Shown: positions 17,525-25,767 of the stretch, one piece after another | Position numbering within the stretch: position 1 is the stretch's first letter | Layout of the letters: the number at the start of each line of letters is the position of its first letter | DNA from: Paraflavisolibacter caeni | GTDB lineage: Bacteria > Bacteroidota > Bacteroidia > Chitinophagales > Chitinophagaceae | Reading direction: 5' to 3' | DNA length: 64,000 bases | Assembly (NCBI RefSeq): GCF_025628885.1 | Contig: NZ_JAOTIF010000001.1 | Coordinates: 699,751-763,750, forward strand | Position numbers and translations under genes: made by a program | Notes under the pieces: model-generated | What the model was told of the DNA's origin: nothing | Seen by the model: only the letters and a program-made list of their open reading frames with translations | Databases searched by the model: none

Positions 17525-17890
17525 ATGGATAATTTCAAACCAAAATCTTTACAAAATGCCTATTGGCTTTGGCTGGCTGGTTTTTTTGGCTGCCTGGGAT
17601 TTCACCGCTTTTATTTGAAAAAGAAAAAGACTGCAATTATATGGATGTGTACAGCTGGCTTTTTCGGTATCGGTGCACTGGTCGATCTGTTTCTCATGAA
17701 CTGGCTGGTCAAGCGGTACAACCTGATTGAAAAAATGAAGGCGTTGCAGGCTGAAATGGACCAGGCTGCCATCTGGAAAGAACGATTTGCCCGTGTACAG
17801 AGATATGCTGAAGCTGCTGCTAAACACGATCGAGAGTTAAAGTTGCAAGAAGAGATCAAGCAATTGAAGGAAGAATTGGTGTTGAGATAA
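17525..17890 (+). CDS. TM2 domain-containing membrane protein
   Basis: A 121-residue protein. Residues 8-60 form a TM2 domain: a first helix, the GCLGFHRFYL turn, then a second helix ending in ALVDLFLM, the DLF-type motif of this family. Residues 65-121 form a charged heptad-like helix (EAAAKHDRELKLQEEIKQLK), probably a cytoplasmic coiled coil. TM2 proteins have no agreed biochemical role. It is monocistronic by spacing. Confidence 0.85.
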   Translation: MDNFKPKSLQNAYWLWLAGFFGCLGFHRFYLKKKKTAIIWMCTAGFFGIGALVDLFLMNWLVKRYNLIEKMKALQAEMDQAAIWKERFARVQRYAEAAAKHDRELKLQEEIKQLKEELVLR

Positions 17891-18166
17891 GTTGTCTTTA
17901 AAGTATTGAACTGATTCTGCTACCAGATTGTTTGCTGTTACTTTAAATGAAGTCATATGGCCGTCGACCGTGCATTTCTTTCCTTTCTCCGCACCGGCCT
18001 ATATTTTTCTGTTGCTTGTATTACCATCAAAGAATTGGTAGACCTGTCTATTTGCTCCGTTTATACATGTCTGTTACCACTGCTCTTGCTTATAAAATAA
18101 TTAACATGCCTGTATTTGTCATAATGTAGGGGCGCTTTTAGATTTGGGAACAAATACCTGGCGCAT

Positions 18167-18751
18167 ATGAAGTTTTTCTACTTACCTCTTTTTATTGTTG
18201 TTATTTCGTTCTGCTCTTGCAGAAAAGATGTTCAAAAACCAGGGTCGGTTTCGAATTTGCCTGACGAGACTGCAACTTTATTAAGAAAGTTTACATATCC
18301 TGCCAGCAATACAGCAGATTCTGTGAGCTTTGTACTAAGTAGAGATTCCATTAAGATATCTGGCAGCAACAATACGGGCAAGCAATTGATTTTGGCAGTG
18401 GATATTCCTTATCCTCAAGGAAACGATTATATTAAATTTACTATTAATGAAGGAAAGCTGAAACCTGGTCTTGTAGGTGCATACACAATCGTGTCTTCTC
18501 CGGTTGGCGGACTTCAGGGTGATGCACAGGTGAATTACAGGTATAAAAAAGACACATACTCATATGTAGAATTTTATCCTGGGAATGCTGATGGTGTTTT
18601 ACAATTTACTTCTTATGACCCCGGGCAGAAGCTATTGGCAGGTACGTATAGTTTTCATATAAATAGCTTACATAATCCTAAAATTGGAATGAATTGGGTA
18701 GAGACGAGGATTGATGTGAAGGGAAGTTTTGGAAATATGCAGATAAAGTAA
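18167..18751 (+). CDS. hypothetical lipoprotein
   Basis: A 194-residue protein starting MKFFYLPLFIVVISFCSC, a lipoprotein signal with Cys18 as the probable lipid site and Arg-Lys-Asp after it. The rest is strand-rich with a C-terminal pattern GTYSFHINSL...TRIDVKGSFGN, often seen in beta-sandwich lipoproteins of Bacteroidetes. No enzyme motif is visible. A strong terminator follows immediately. I do not recognise its function. Confidence 0.75.
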   Translation: MKFFYLPLFIVVISFCSCRKDVQKPGSVSNLPDETATLLRKFTYPASNTADSVSFVLSRDSIKISGSNNTGKQLILAVDIPYPQGNDYIKFTINEGKLKPGLVGAYTIVSSPVGGLQGDAQVNYRYKKDTYSYVEFYPGNADGVLQFTSYDPGQKLLAGTYSFHINSLHNPKIGMNWVETRIDVKGSFGNMQIK

Positions 18752-18771
18752 AATAGTTTTTAGATTAGTAG

Positions 18772-18801
18772 AAAAGCCCCGCATAAGTGGGGCCTTTTTT
18801 A
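18772..18801 (+). terminator. intrinsic terminator after the lipoprotein gene
   Basis: The inverted repeat AGCCCC / GGGGC(C) around GCATAAGT is followed by six T residues (GGGGCCTTTTTT). It lies about 20 bases after the stop at 18751, on the plus strand. Confidence 0.85.
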
Positions 18802-19045
18802 ATTGTTGACAATCTTTGATAAGATGGGTTTGTTAATGATAGTGCATATTTAAGACAAGCATATCTTATTGAAGTTCAGTAGCGTATAAGTGTTTTTTGC
18901 AAAAAATACTTTAGAAAAGCTTGCATTTTATACAGCGCATGTATAAATTTAATGTGTCTTTAATATTGAACTTATTATTTATCTTCTGAATAATAAGAAT
19001 TAGGCTTAACCTGTGTAAGGCTACACCAAAACTAACTTTCAATAT
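18802..19045. other. upstream region of the T9SS protein gene
   Basis: AT-rich leader with no ORF. It contains a near-perfect palindrome AGTGTTTTTT-GC-AAAAAATACT at 18889-18910 (one mismatch) that could be an operator. I see no clean TAnnTTTG box here. Confidence 0.4.
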
Positions 19046-21658
19046 ATGGTAAAGAAATCTTTATACAGGAAGATATTATTCCCTGTAGCAATTGTTATTT
19101 CAAATTTATCTTTTCCCATTTCTTTTTGCTTTGCTGCAGATATTACATCTGCTGGCAATGGCAACTGGCAGACCTCAAGTACATGGATTGGTGGTGTAGT
19201 TCCTCAAAGTGGAGACAATGTCTTTATTCAACCAGGACATACCATTACCGTTTCTGTGACATCAGCAATTAATTCTATTACATTTTTAAATACGAGTTCT
19301 ATTCAAGGACAGTTAACTGTGAGTCCAGGTGTTGTTTTAAATGTTACCAAAGGGATTTTGCTTCAAAATGCTGCAAGCAATAGCACTAATGCTACAATTC
19401 AAGGCGGAGGTAAGATATTTTGTGAATCCGTAAAAGTTGGGTCTATAATAAAAGATCCAATCCAAGTATGCTCTTCAACATTAACATCGACTATATCCGA
19501 ATTAGAAATTTCAGGTGATCTTATAGTAAGAGCAGAAGTAAATGGTAATAATCTGGGCCATTCTTTATTCTATATAAGTTCAGGTTCTGTTATGGTTAAA
19601 GGTACTGTCATTTTGGACGCAGATTCAGATGGAGGTAATAGACCAACGTCTTGTCTTAGTCTAAATGTTAGCCCGGGAACAGGTACACTTGATCTTGCTG
19701 GTGCAATTCCGTTCTCTATGCCTGGTTCTGGAATCGTTGCTCTATACTTAAATGGAAGTAGTTCCACAATTAAATATTCAAGGAATGGTGACCAAACAAT
19801 TTATACAATGGATTATAAAAATTTAAGACTTTCAGGAGGAGGTATCAAATCTGTATCAGGTATATTTAAAATTAATGGAACGCTTACAATTGATGATGGC
19901 GTTACTTTGAACCAGGCAACTGCTAGTATTACAATTCCAAACAACGGCTCTCTTGTTGTGAATGGTACCTTGGACTTTACTTCTCCGATTGGAGTAATAA
20001 AGCCGCAAGGAGGAATGACAAAATTGACTATGGGCCCAAATGGCTATATTAGAACAATTAATCATGGAGGCTTGGGTAGAAGTAGTGATGCCTCTTTTGA
20101 ACGAATCAGCACTAATGTTGATTGGGATTTAAATAGCCTCAGTTCTAATGGCACGGTTGAATACTATCGAAGTACAGCACCAACTGATGGTCCGATTAAT
20201 ACTCAGATAGTAACTGATCTTGATTATAATAATTTGATTATTAGTGGCACGATGCAGAAAAGCTGGATGCTTGGGCAAAACCATACAGTTAATGGCAATT
20301 TCACTATTTTAACTGGAGCCCCTTTATTATTAGCGGGTAAGTATGTCCTGAGTATTAAAGGTAATTGGTTCAATAATGGAGATCAATTTACCGCAGGATT
20401 TGGTACAATTTCCTTTAATGGAACTGCCCGTCAGAAAGTAGATGGTTCTTCTATAACTACGTTCAATAATTTGATCATTGACAATGAAAATGGTGTTGAA
20501 TTGACCCAAAGCGCTAATGTTTATGAAGTCCTTACTTTGAATAAAGGCTTATTAACGATTCCTGTTTCTAAAACATTAGCATTAACAAATTTCAGTTCAA
20601 AAGAAATATTAGGCAAGCCATTCAGTGCTACTAAGCATATTGTTACGCAAGTAAATAATAGTGGGCAAATGGGAATTTTGCATGTAATTAATATTCCAGC
20701 TAATACGAGTTATTTATTTCCAGTTGGTAATGGTACCTATTATTTACCAGCAACAATAATACCCTCCTCGAGTAATGATTTCGGGATCACTGTTTTTAAG
20801 GGTATTACCGCAAATGGAAAACCTGGATTCCCCCTGGAAGAAGCCCAAAGAAAGAATGTTGTCAATGTTGTTTGGGATGTAACAGGAACTAAAAATTTAG
20901 CGACAGATATAAGTTTGAGCTGGCCTAAAGGCCAGAATCTGGAAGGAACTAATGTCTTGACAGCTCTTGAAAATGGAACAGGGTTAGGTATTTCACATTT
21001 TACAAATGGAAATTGGGATGCTCCATCAGGTACTTTTGATGCTGTTAACTACACGGCTACCAGAATGAATATTGCTACTTTTTCACCCTTTGCTGTTGGG
21101 ATTGCCGGTTTTGATGTGTTGCCAGTTCATTTTTACAATGTAAGGGCCTCTAAGCAATCTTCCGGAGTGGAAGTGGAATTTACCAATCTAACAGAATCAG
21201 GCATTGCGTATTATGATATTGAGCGGTCAGTTGGTGGACAAATATTTTATGCTGTGAAGAGAATAACTCCTGCTAAGAATGATAATGGTAGTGCATCTTA
21301 TACATGGATAGATAATAATAATTTAGAAGGGAAGATTGTTTACAGAATTAAGGCAGTGGAAACTAGCGGTAAGTTTATATTTAGCGATTCTGTAAGCATT
21401 AGGTTAGAAGCTAAATATAGTGGTATGAATGTGTTTGCTAAGGATGGTCAGGTTTCTTTGCAGATTAGTGACTTGCCGGCTGGTAAATACATGTGTCGTA
21501 TTTTGAATACAGCAGGACAGGTGGTAAGTGTTGAATACATTAACCATGGAGGAGGAGCTTTAACCCATTTAACATTAATAAACCTTGTTAAGACTGGAGT
21601 TTACATTTATTATATACAAGGTCCTGTGCAAATGCAGAAGAAATTCGTGATGCAGTAA
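19046..21658 (+). CDS. large secreted protein with G8-like N-terminus and T9SS C-terminal domain
   Basis: An 870-residue exported protein. A signal peptide of about 31 residues ends near FCFAA. The following GNGNWQTSSTWIGGVVPQSG and VFIQPGHTITV are typical of the repeat that opens many Bacteroidetes adhesins (G8-like or right-handed beta-helix). The middle is strand-rich with many N-G turns. Near residue 690 LPVHFYNVRASK starts a fibronectin-like linker, and the last 80 residues (GMNVFAKDGQVSLQI to KKFVMQ) form a type A T9SS sorting domain. It is therefore expected at the cell surface or in the medium. No catalytic motif is obvious; an adhesin or matrix role is inferred. Confidence 0.85.
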   Translation: MVKKSLYRKILFPVAIVISNLSFPISFCFAADITSAGNGNWQTSSTWIGGVVPQSGDNVFIQPGHTITVSVTSAINSITFLNTSSIQGQLTVSPGVVLNVTKGILLQNAASNSTNATIQGGGKIFCESVKVGSIIKDPIQVCSSTLTSTISELEISGDLIVRAEVNGNNLGHSLFYISSGSVMVKGTVILDADSDGGNRPTSCLSLNVSPGTGTLDLAGAIPFSMPGSGIVALYLNGSSSTIKYSRNGDQTIYTMDYKNLRLSGGGIKSVSGIFKINGTLTIDDGVTLNQATASITIPNNGSLVVNGTLDFTSPIGVIKPQGGMTKLTMGPNGYIRTINHGGLGRSSDASFERISTNVDWDLNSLSSNGTVEYYRSTAPTDGPINTQIVTDLDYNNLIISGTMQKSWMLGQNHTVNGNFTILTGAPLLLAGKYVLSIKGNWFNNGDQFTAGFGTISFNGTARQKVDGSSITTFNNLIIDNENGVELTQSANVYEVLTLNKGLLTIPVSKTLALTNFSSKEILGKPFSATKHIVTQVNNSGQMGILHVINIPANTSYLFPVGNGTYYLPATIIPSSSNDFGITVFKGITANGKPGFPLEEAQRKNVVNVVWDVTGTKNLATDISLSWPKGQNLEGTNVLTALENGTGLGISHFTNGNWDAPSGTFDAVNYTATRMNIATFSPFAVGIAGFDVLPVHFYNVRASKQSSGVEVEFTNLTESGIAYYDIERSVGGQIFYAVKRITPAKNDNGSASYTWIDNNNLEGKIVYRIKAVETSGKFIFSDSVSIRLEAKYSGMNVFAKDGQVSLQISDLPAGKYMCRILNTAGQVVSVEYINHGGGALTHLTLINLVKTGVYIYYIQGPVQMQKKFVMQ

Positions 21659-21717
21659 AAATTGGCATTATTGTTAACAGCTGGTATCCAGTAATTTTGA
21701 TGAGGATAGCTGTTAAA

Positions 21718-21759
21718 ACAATGATCCCGTTCAATTTGGAAGCTGAACGGGATCATTGT
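21718..21759. terminator. bidirectional terminator between the T9SS gene and sucC
   Basis: A perfect 16-bp stem (21718-21733 with 21744-21759; core ATGATCCCGTTCA) with a 10-base loop lies between two convergent genes that stop at 21658 and 21783. T-rich sequence is limited, but the long GC-containing stem and position fit a shared terminator. Confidence 0.8.
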
Positions 21760-21782
21760 ATATTGTAATGATTACTTTTTAT

Positions 21783-22994
21783 TTAAGCTACAGCCTTGTT
21801 CACCAATTCTGCTGCTTCGCTGAGCAAGATGGCGCTCTGTACTTTCAGTCCGCTTTCGTCGATCAGCTTCTTGGCTTCTTCGGCGTTGGTACCTTGCAGA
21901 CGTACAATGATAGGAATGTTGATGTTACCCATATTCTTGTAGGCATCAATAACACCCTGAGCTACACGATCACAACGTACAATACCACCAAAGATGTTAA
22001 TAAGGATGGCTTTTACTTTGGGATCTTTCATGATAATGCGAAATCCTGCTTCAACGGTCTGCGCGTTGGCAGTACCACCCACGTCCAGGAAGTTGGCCGG
22101 CTCACCACCGCTTAATTTGATCATGTCCATAGTGGCCATAGCCAAACCAGCACCGTTTACCATGCAACCTACGTTTCCATCCAGTTTTACAAAGTTCAGA
22201 TTGTGCTTGCCTGCTTCTACTTCTGTAGGATCTTCTTCAGTGAGGTCGCGCAGAGCAGACAGGTCCGAGTGACGCATCAATGCATTGTCATCCAGGTTCA
22301 TCTTGCAGTCTACAGCAACAATTTTATTGTCAGCTGCTTTAAACAGCGGGTTGATTTCCAGCATGCTGCAATCCAATCCTACATATGCATTGTAGAGGTT
22401 GGTTACAAATTTGGTCATGTTCTTAAAGGCCTCGCCATGGAGTCCTAAGTTGAAGGCAATTTTGCGAGCCTGGAAACCTTGTAGGCCGCCACCAGGGTGT
22501 ACCCACTCTTTGTATATTTTTTCAGGCGTATGGTGCGCTACTTCTTCGATGTCCATACCCCCTTCGGTGCTGTACATAATCACATTCTGGCCTTTAGCAC
22601 GATCCAGCAGGATAGAAAGATAAAATTCTTTCCGCTCGGTTGGCCCTTCATAATACATATCCTGGGCTACCAGGATCTTGTTCACTACTTTTCCAGCTTC
22701 TCCGGTTTGAATGGTAACCAGTGTACCTCCCAGGATCTTTTGAGCGGTATCGCTTACTTCATCCAGTGATTTTACCACTTTTACGCCATGTACGCCGGTT
22801 TCGCGTACTTTACCTTTACCGCGGCCACCAGCATGGATCTGGGCTTTTACCACGGCAAAGTTGCTGCCGTATTGAGTTTTGATTTGACGGTAAGCTTCTT
22901 CGGCTTCGTGTGGGGTGCTACAGGCATATCCTTCCTGTACGGGGACATTAAATTTTTTTAGCAGTTCTTTCGCCTGATATTCATGCAAGTTCAT
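21783..22994 (-). CDS. sucC: succinyl-CoA ligase (ADP-forming) beta subunit
   Basis: A 403-residue ATP-grasp subunit of the TCA-cycle enzyme that makes ATP from succinyl-CoA. ATP-grasp motifs [14 protein letters not shown] and [11 protein letters not shown] are present, as is the [12 protein letters not shown] phosphate/CoA interface loop. The alpha subunit gene (sucD) is not adjacent, a common arrangement in Bacteroidetes. A consensus -7 box lies about 18 bases upstream of the ATG. Confidence 0.96.
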   Translation of the reverse strand: MNLHEYQAKELLKKFNVPVQEGYACSTPHEAEEAYRQIKTQYGSNFAVVKAQIHAGGRGKGKVRETGVHGVKVVKSLDEVSDTAQKILGGTLVTIQTGEAGKVVNKILVAQDMYYEGPTERKEFYLSILLDRAKGQNVIMYSTEGGMDIEEVAHHTPEKIYKEWVHPGGGLQGFQARKIAFNLGLHGEAFKNMTKFVTNLYNAYVGLDCSMLEINPLFKAADNKIVAVDCKMNLDDNALMRHSDLSALRDLTEEDPTEVEAGKHNLNFVKLDGNVGCMVNGAGLAMATMDMIKLSGGEPANFLDVGGTANAQTVEAGFRIIMKDPKVKAILINIFGGIVRCDRVAQGVIDAYKNMGNINIPIIVRLQGTNAEEAKKLIDESGLKVQSAILLSEAAELVNKAVA

Positions 22995-23011
22995 GACCTA
23001 AAAATTTTGCG

Positions 23012-23019
23012 CAAAGATA
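23012..23019 (-). promoter_or_regulatory. -7 box of the sucC promoter
   Basis: On the minus strand this reads TATCTTTG, a perfect TAnnTTTG. It sits about 18 bases before the sucC ATG, which predicts a 5' leader of only about 12 bases. An upstream TTG at standard spacing was not clear. Confidence 0.6.
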
Positions 23020-23222
23020 GGGGTGAGTAAAAGAGTTTCTAGTCTTTTGTTTTGTTTTTACGGCATTTTGGTGCCATTTTATGGAATTTCTTATAAATAA
23101 AAATAAATTTAATATTATTTATATGCCCATACAAGATGAAGGTAGCTAAAAATAAACAAGAAAAACATTAGTTCTTATACTTCGATCCTTCATTTTTAAT
23201 CCAAGCCGCTGTCTATCCTTAC

Positions 23223-24074
23223 CTACACCTGCTCATTCTCATCAGGCGGAATCAAAGGCTCCTCGTTATTGATGATTTCCTGCATATCTCGGTTGTTGGG
23301 AATATGACCAGTTTCTTCCAGCATCCGCATGTCTTTGGCGTCTTTTAGAAATTCAGATGCAAAGATGAAGTTGTTGAGACGTTCATTTTTACTGAAAATG
23401 ATCTCCTTTTTATTGCCTTCCCACTCTTTACGGCCTTGGTACATATAAATGATATTGTCACCAATTTCCATTACGCTATTCATATCATGCGTATTGATGA
23501 CTGTTGTAATATTATATTCCTTGGTGATATCGTCAATAAGTTTATCAATAAGTCCAGATGTTTGGGGGTCCAGGCCGGAGTTGGGTTCATCTACAAATAA
23601 ATATTTTGGGTTCAGCACAATAGCGCGGGCGATACCCACCCGCTTCATCATGCCACCTGATAATTCTGCCGGGAACTTTTTGTTGCTGCCTTTTAGGTTT
23701 ACCCTTTCCAAAACTTCATTTACCCTTTCCAGTTTTTTCTTGTGGCTGTCGTTTGTAAACATTTTCAGGGGGAAGATGATGTTGTCTTCAACAGTCATGC
23801 TGCTGAAGAGGGCAGAGCCCTGGAAGAGCATACCAATCTCTTTGCGGATCTCTTTTTTCTGTTCAATGGTCATTTGGGTGAAGTTCTGGCCATCGTATAG
23901 AATGTCACCCTTATCGGGCCGGAATAAGCCTACGAGGCACTTCATAAAAACAGTTTTCCCACTACCACTTGATCCGATAATCAGGTTACATTGCCCTGGT
24001 TCCATTTTCCAGCTAACGTCTTCTAAAACTGTCTTCTCTTCAAAGCTCTTCTTTAGGTTTTTTACTTCGATCAT
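23223..24074 (-). CDS. mlaF: MlaF-like ABC transporter ATPase
   Basis: A 283-residue ATPase of the phospholipid (Mla/Ttg2) family. Walker A GSSGSGKT is at 34-41, signature LSGGMMKRVGIARAI near 141 and Walker B YLFVDEPNSGLDP near 165. The family powers lipid transfer between the inner and outer membranes with the MlaE permease. It overlaps the upstream transglutaminase-like gene by 4 bases (ATGA), and that gene in turn abuts mlaE. The MCE-domain partner (mlaD) is not next to it. Confidence 0.9.
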   Translation of the reverse strand: MIEVKNLKKSFEEKTVLEDVSWKMEPGQCNLIIGSSGSGKTVFMKCLVGLFRPDKGDILYDGQNFTQMTIEQKKEIRKEIGMLFQGSALFSSMTVEDNIIFPLKMFTNDSHKKKLERVNEVLERVNLKGSNKKFPAELSGGMMKRVGIARAIVLNPKYLFVDEPNSGLDPQTSGLIDKLIDDITKEYNITTVINTHDMNSVMEIGDNIIYMYQGRKEWEGNKKEIIFSKNERLNNFIFASEFLKDAKDMRMLEETGHIPNNRDMQEIINNEEPLIPPDENEQV

Positions 24075-24997
24075 ATATAAAACAATGTTTTTAGTAAATA
24101 GATGAGGCTTAATAACCAGGCAAATACAAATATTAATTTTACAAAAAATAATAAATTAGTTGATTGATTTTCACTAAAAATCTCGTACCAATACATGGGA
24201 AAGAAGTAGCGTTTGATTTTTTCTGTTGATTTATAAGCCTTTTTTAAATTTATGTGATGGTAAAAATAATACTGATCATTATCTTTAAAATAGGTAGTTA
24301 CAAATGAATTGTTCTTATCCAACAGGCTTTTTCCTATTTTATTATTTGTTGAACTGACTAACGAAATTTCCTGAAATGAGTTTACTTTATTATGAAAGTC
24401 AACAAAATTTAAATATCCATTCTGTCTGGTTTCAGATATCAAAATATTATTAGTTATATCTACCATTACCCACTTACCCAATTCTGGTATAAAACATTCG
24501 TTTATCGTATGATGATTTCCAGGATGAAAGATTTCAATATAGCGAGTTGCAATGTTTTGCGACCAGCAAAAAGTAAGCATCATTGAAGCATATTGTCCGC
24601 ACCAGAGTTCTTCTTTTCTATTTTGTTTTAAAAACCTGTAAAGTGGTATTGCTGATAAATACAGTGAATTCTTGGTAGGCATTCCTGTTTGTGCATGGAA
24701 TTCATTGTAAATAAAATTCCCAATCGTTAAAACTTTTTCTATTGTAGAGGTTTTTTTCTTTATTTCGGTATTCTTCTGTAAAATGTTGTCTGCCTCCTTA
24801 ATTTCTTTTTTATCTAGGTTTTCATAGAATTCTTTCCATTTGTTTGAGCCTGTAGAATCATACGGCATATACAATGAATTGTAATTGATATATGCCTTAT
24901 ACTGGAAATAGTCCCTGTAATAGAAAATAATGAGGTTCAACACAGACAAAATGCCGAAGATCAATAGTGCATTATTCCGAATAATTGTTTTTTTCAT
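24071..24997 (-). CDS. membrane-anchored transglutaminase-like protein
   Basis: A 308-residue protein placed between mlaE and mlaF. There is an N-terminal membrane helix (about residues 9-27) and a C-terminal one (about 282-306). Between them lies a transglutaminase/papain-like core: Cys133 in LWCGQYASMM, His163 in HHTINECFI and Asp180 in KWVMVDIT, in the right order and spacing for the triad. Such domains act as peptidases, transglutaminases or non-catalytic modules. It starts 2 bases after mlaE ends and overlaps mlaF by 4 bases. The gene is visibly more A/T-rich than both neighbours, so it may be a later insertion. The substrate is unknown. Confidence 0.75.
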   Translation of the reverse strand: MKKTIIRNNALLIFGILSVLNLIIFYYRDYFQYKAYINYNSLYMPYDSTGSNKWKEFYENLDKKEIKEADNILQKNTEIKKKTSTIEKVLTIGNFIYNEFHAQTGMPTKNSLYLSAIPLYRFLKQNRKEELWCGQYASMMLTFCWSQNIATRYIEIFHPGNHHTINECFIPELGKWVMVDITNNILISETRQNGYLNFVDFHNKVNSFQEISLVSSTNNKIGKSLLDKNNSFVTTYFKDNDQYYFYHHINLKKAYKSTEKIKRYFFPMYWYEIFSENQSTNLLFFVKLIFVFAWLLSLIYLLKTLFYI

Positions 24998-24999
24998 TA

Positions 25000-25737
25000 T
25001 TATAATAATAAAGCCGCCAATATATAATCGGCAAACAGTATGGCTATACAGCTTACAACGACCGCTTTGGTGCTGGCGCGACCAATTTCCAGGGCACCGC
25101 CCTTTACGTGATAGCCAAAATAGGCCGGTATGCTGGAAATGATAAATGCAAAGGTGTAGGCTTTTGCCATGGCAAAGAAAACATTATAAGGTATAAAGTC
25201 CGCGAAAAGTCCTTTATCGTATGTAGTCCCTGAGAGGATACCCGCTGCGGAGCCAGCCAGTCGTCCACCCCAAATACCCAGTGCCATAGAAATGATCACC
25301 AGCATAGGGATCACCACCAGGGCTCCTAAGATTTTAGGCAAAACCAGGTAGGCTTTTGTGTTGATACCCATAATCTCGAGGGCATCAATTTGTTCTGAAA
25401 CCCTCATATTCCCCAGTTCTCCGGCAATCTTGCTGCCCACTACGCCTGCCAGTACAATGGATACTAGAGTAGGGGAGAATTCTAGTATAACAGTATCTCT
25501 TACGATGGTGGAAATGGTAGAAAGGGGAATAAGTGGGCTTACCAGCTGATAGGCTGTCTGAACCGTGGATACAGCGCCCATGAAAATGGAGATGATCGCT
25601 ACAATACCCAAAGAGCCAATGCCGATTTCGGCACATTGGTGCATAAATTCTTTCCAGTACATTTTCCAGTTTTCCGGTTTGGAAAACATACCTTTTAACA
25701 TCAGGATATACTTGCCAACTTCACTTAGAAAGTTCAT
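25000..25737 (-). CDS. mlaE: MlaE-family ABC transporter permease
   Basis: A 245-residue permease with about five membrane spans. Family motifs include TVQTAYQLVSPLIPLSTI, LAGVVGSKIAGELGNMRV and EQIDALEIMGI. It moves phospholipid between membranes together with the MlaF ATPase encoded two genes downstream. It starts 31 bases after maeB stops, so the malic enzyme and mla genes may share a transcript. Confidence 0.92.
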   Translation of the reverse strand: MNFLSEVGKYILMLKGMFSKPENWKMYWKEFMHQCAEIGIGSLGIVAIISIFMGAVSTVQTAYQLVSPLIPLSTISTIVRDTVILEFSPTLVSIVLAGVVGSKIAGELGNMRVSEQIDALEIMGINTKAYLVLPKILGALVVIPMLVIISMALGIWGGRLAGSAAGILSGTTYDKGLFADFIPYNVFFAMAKAYTFAFIISSIPAYFGYHVKGGALEIGRASTKAVVVSCIAILFADYILAALLL

Positions 25738-25767
25738 AGTTATTTAAGATTAGTAATTCATTCATGA

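Noticed and set aside
17947..18129. 60-codon plus-strand ORF between the TM2 gene and the lipoprotein gene
   Set aside because: Rich in Cys, Tyr and His without pattern; no ribosome site or conserved feature.
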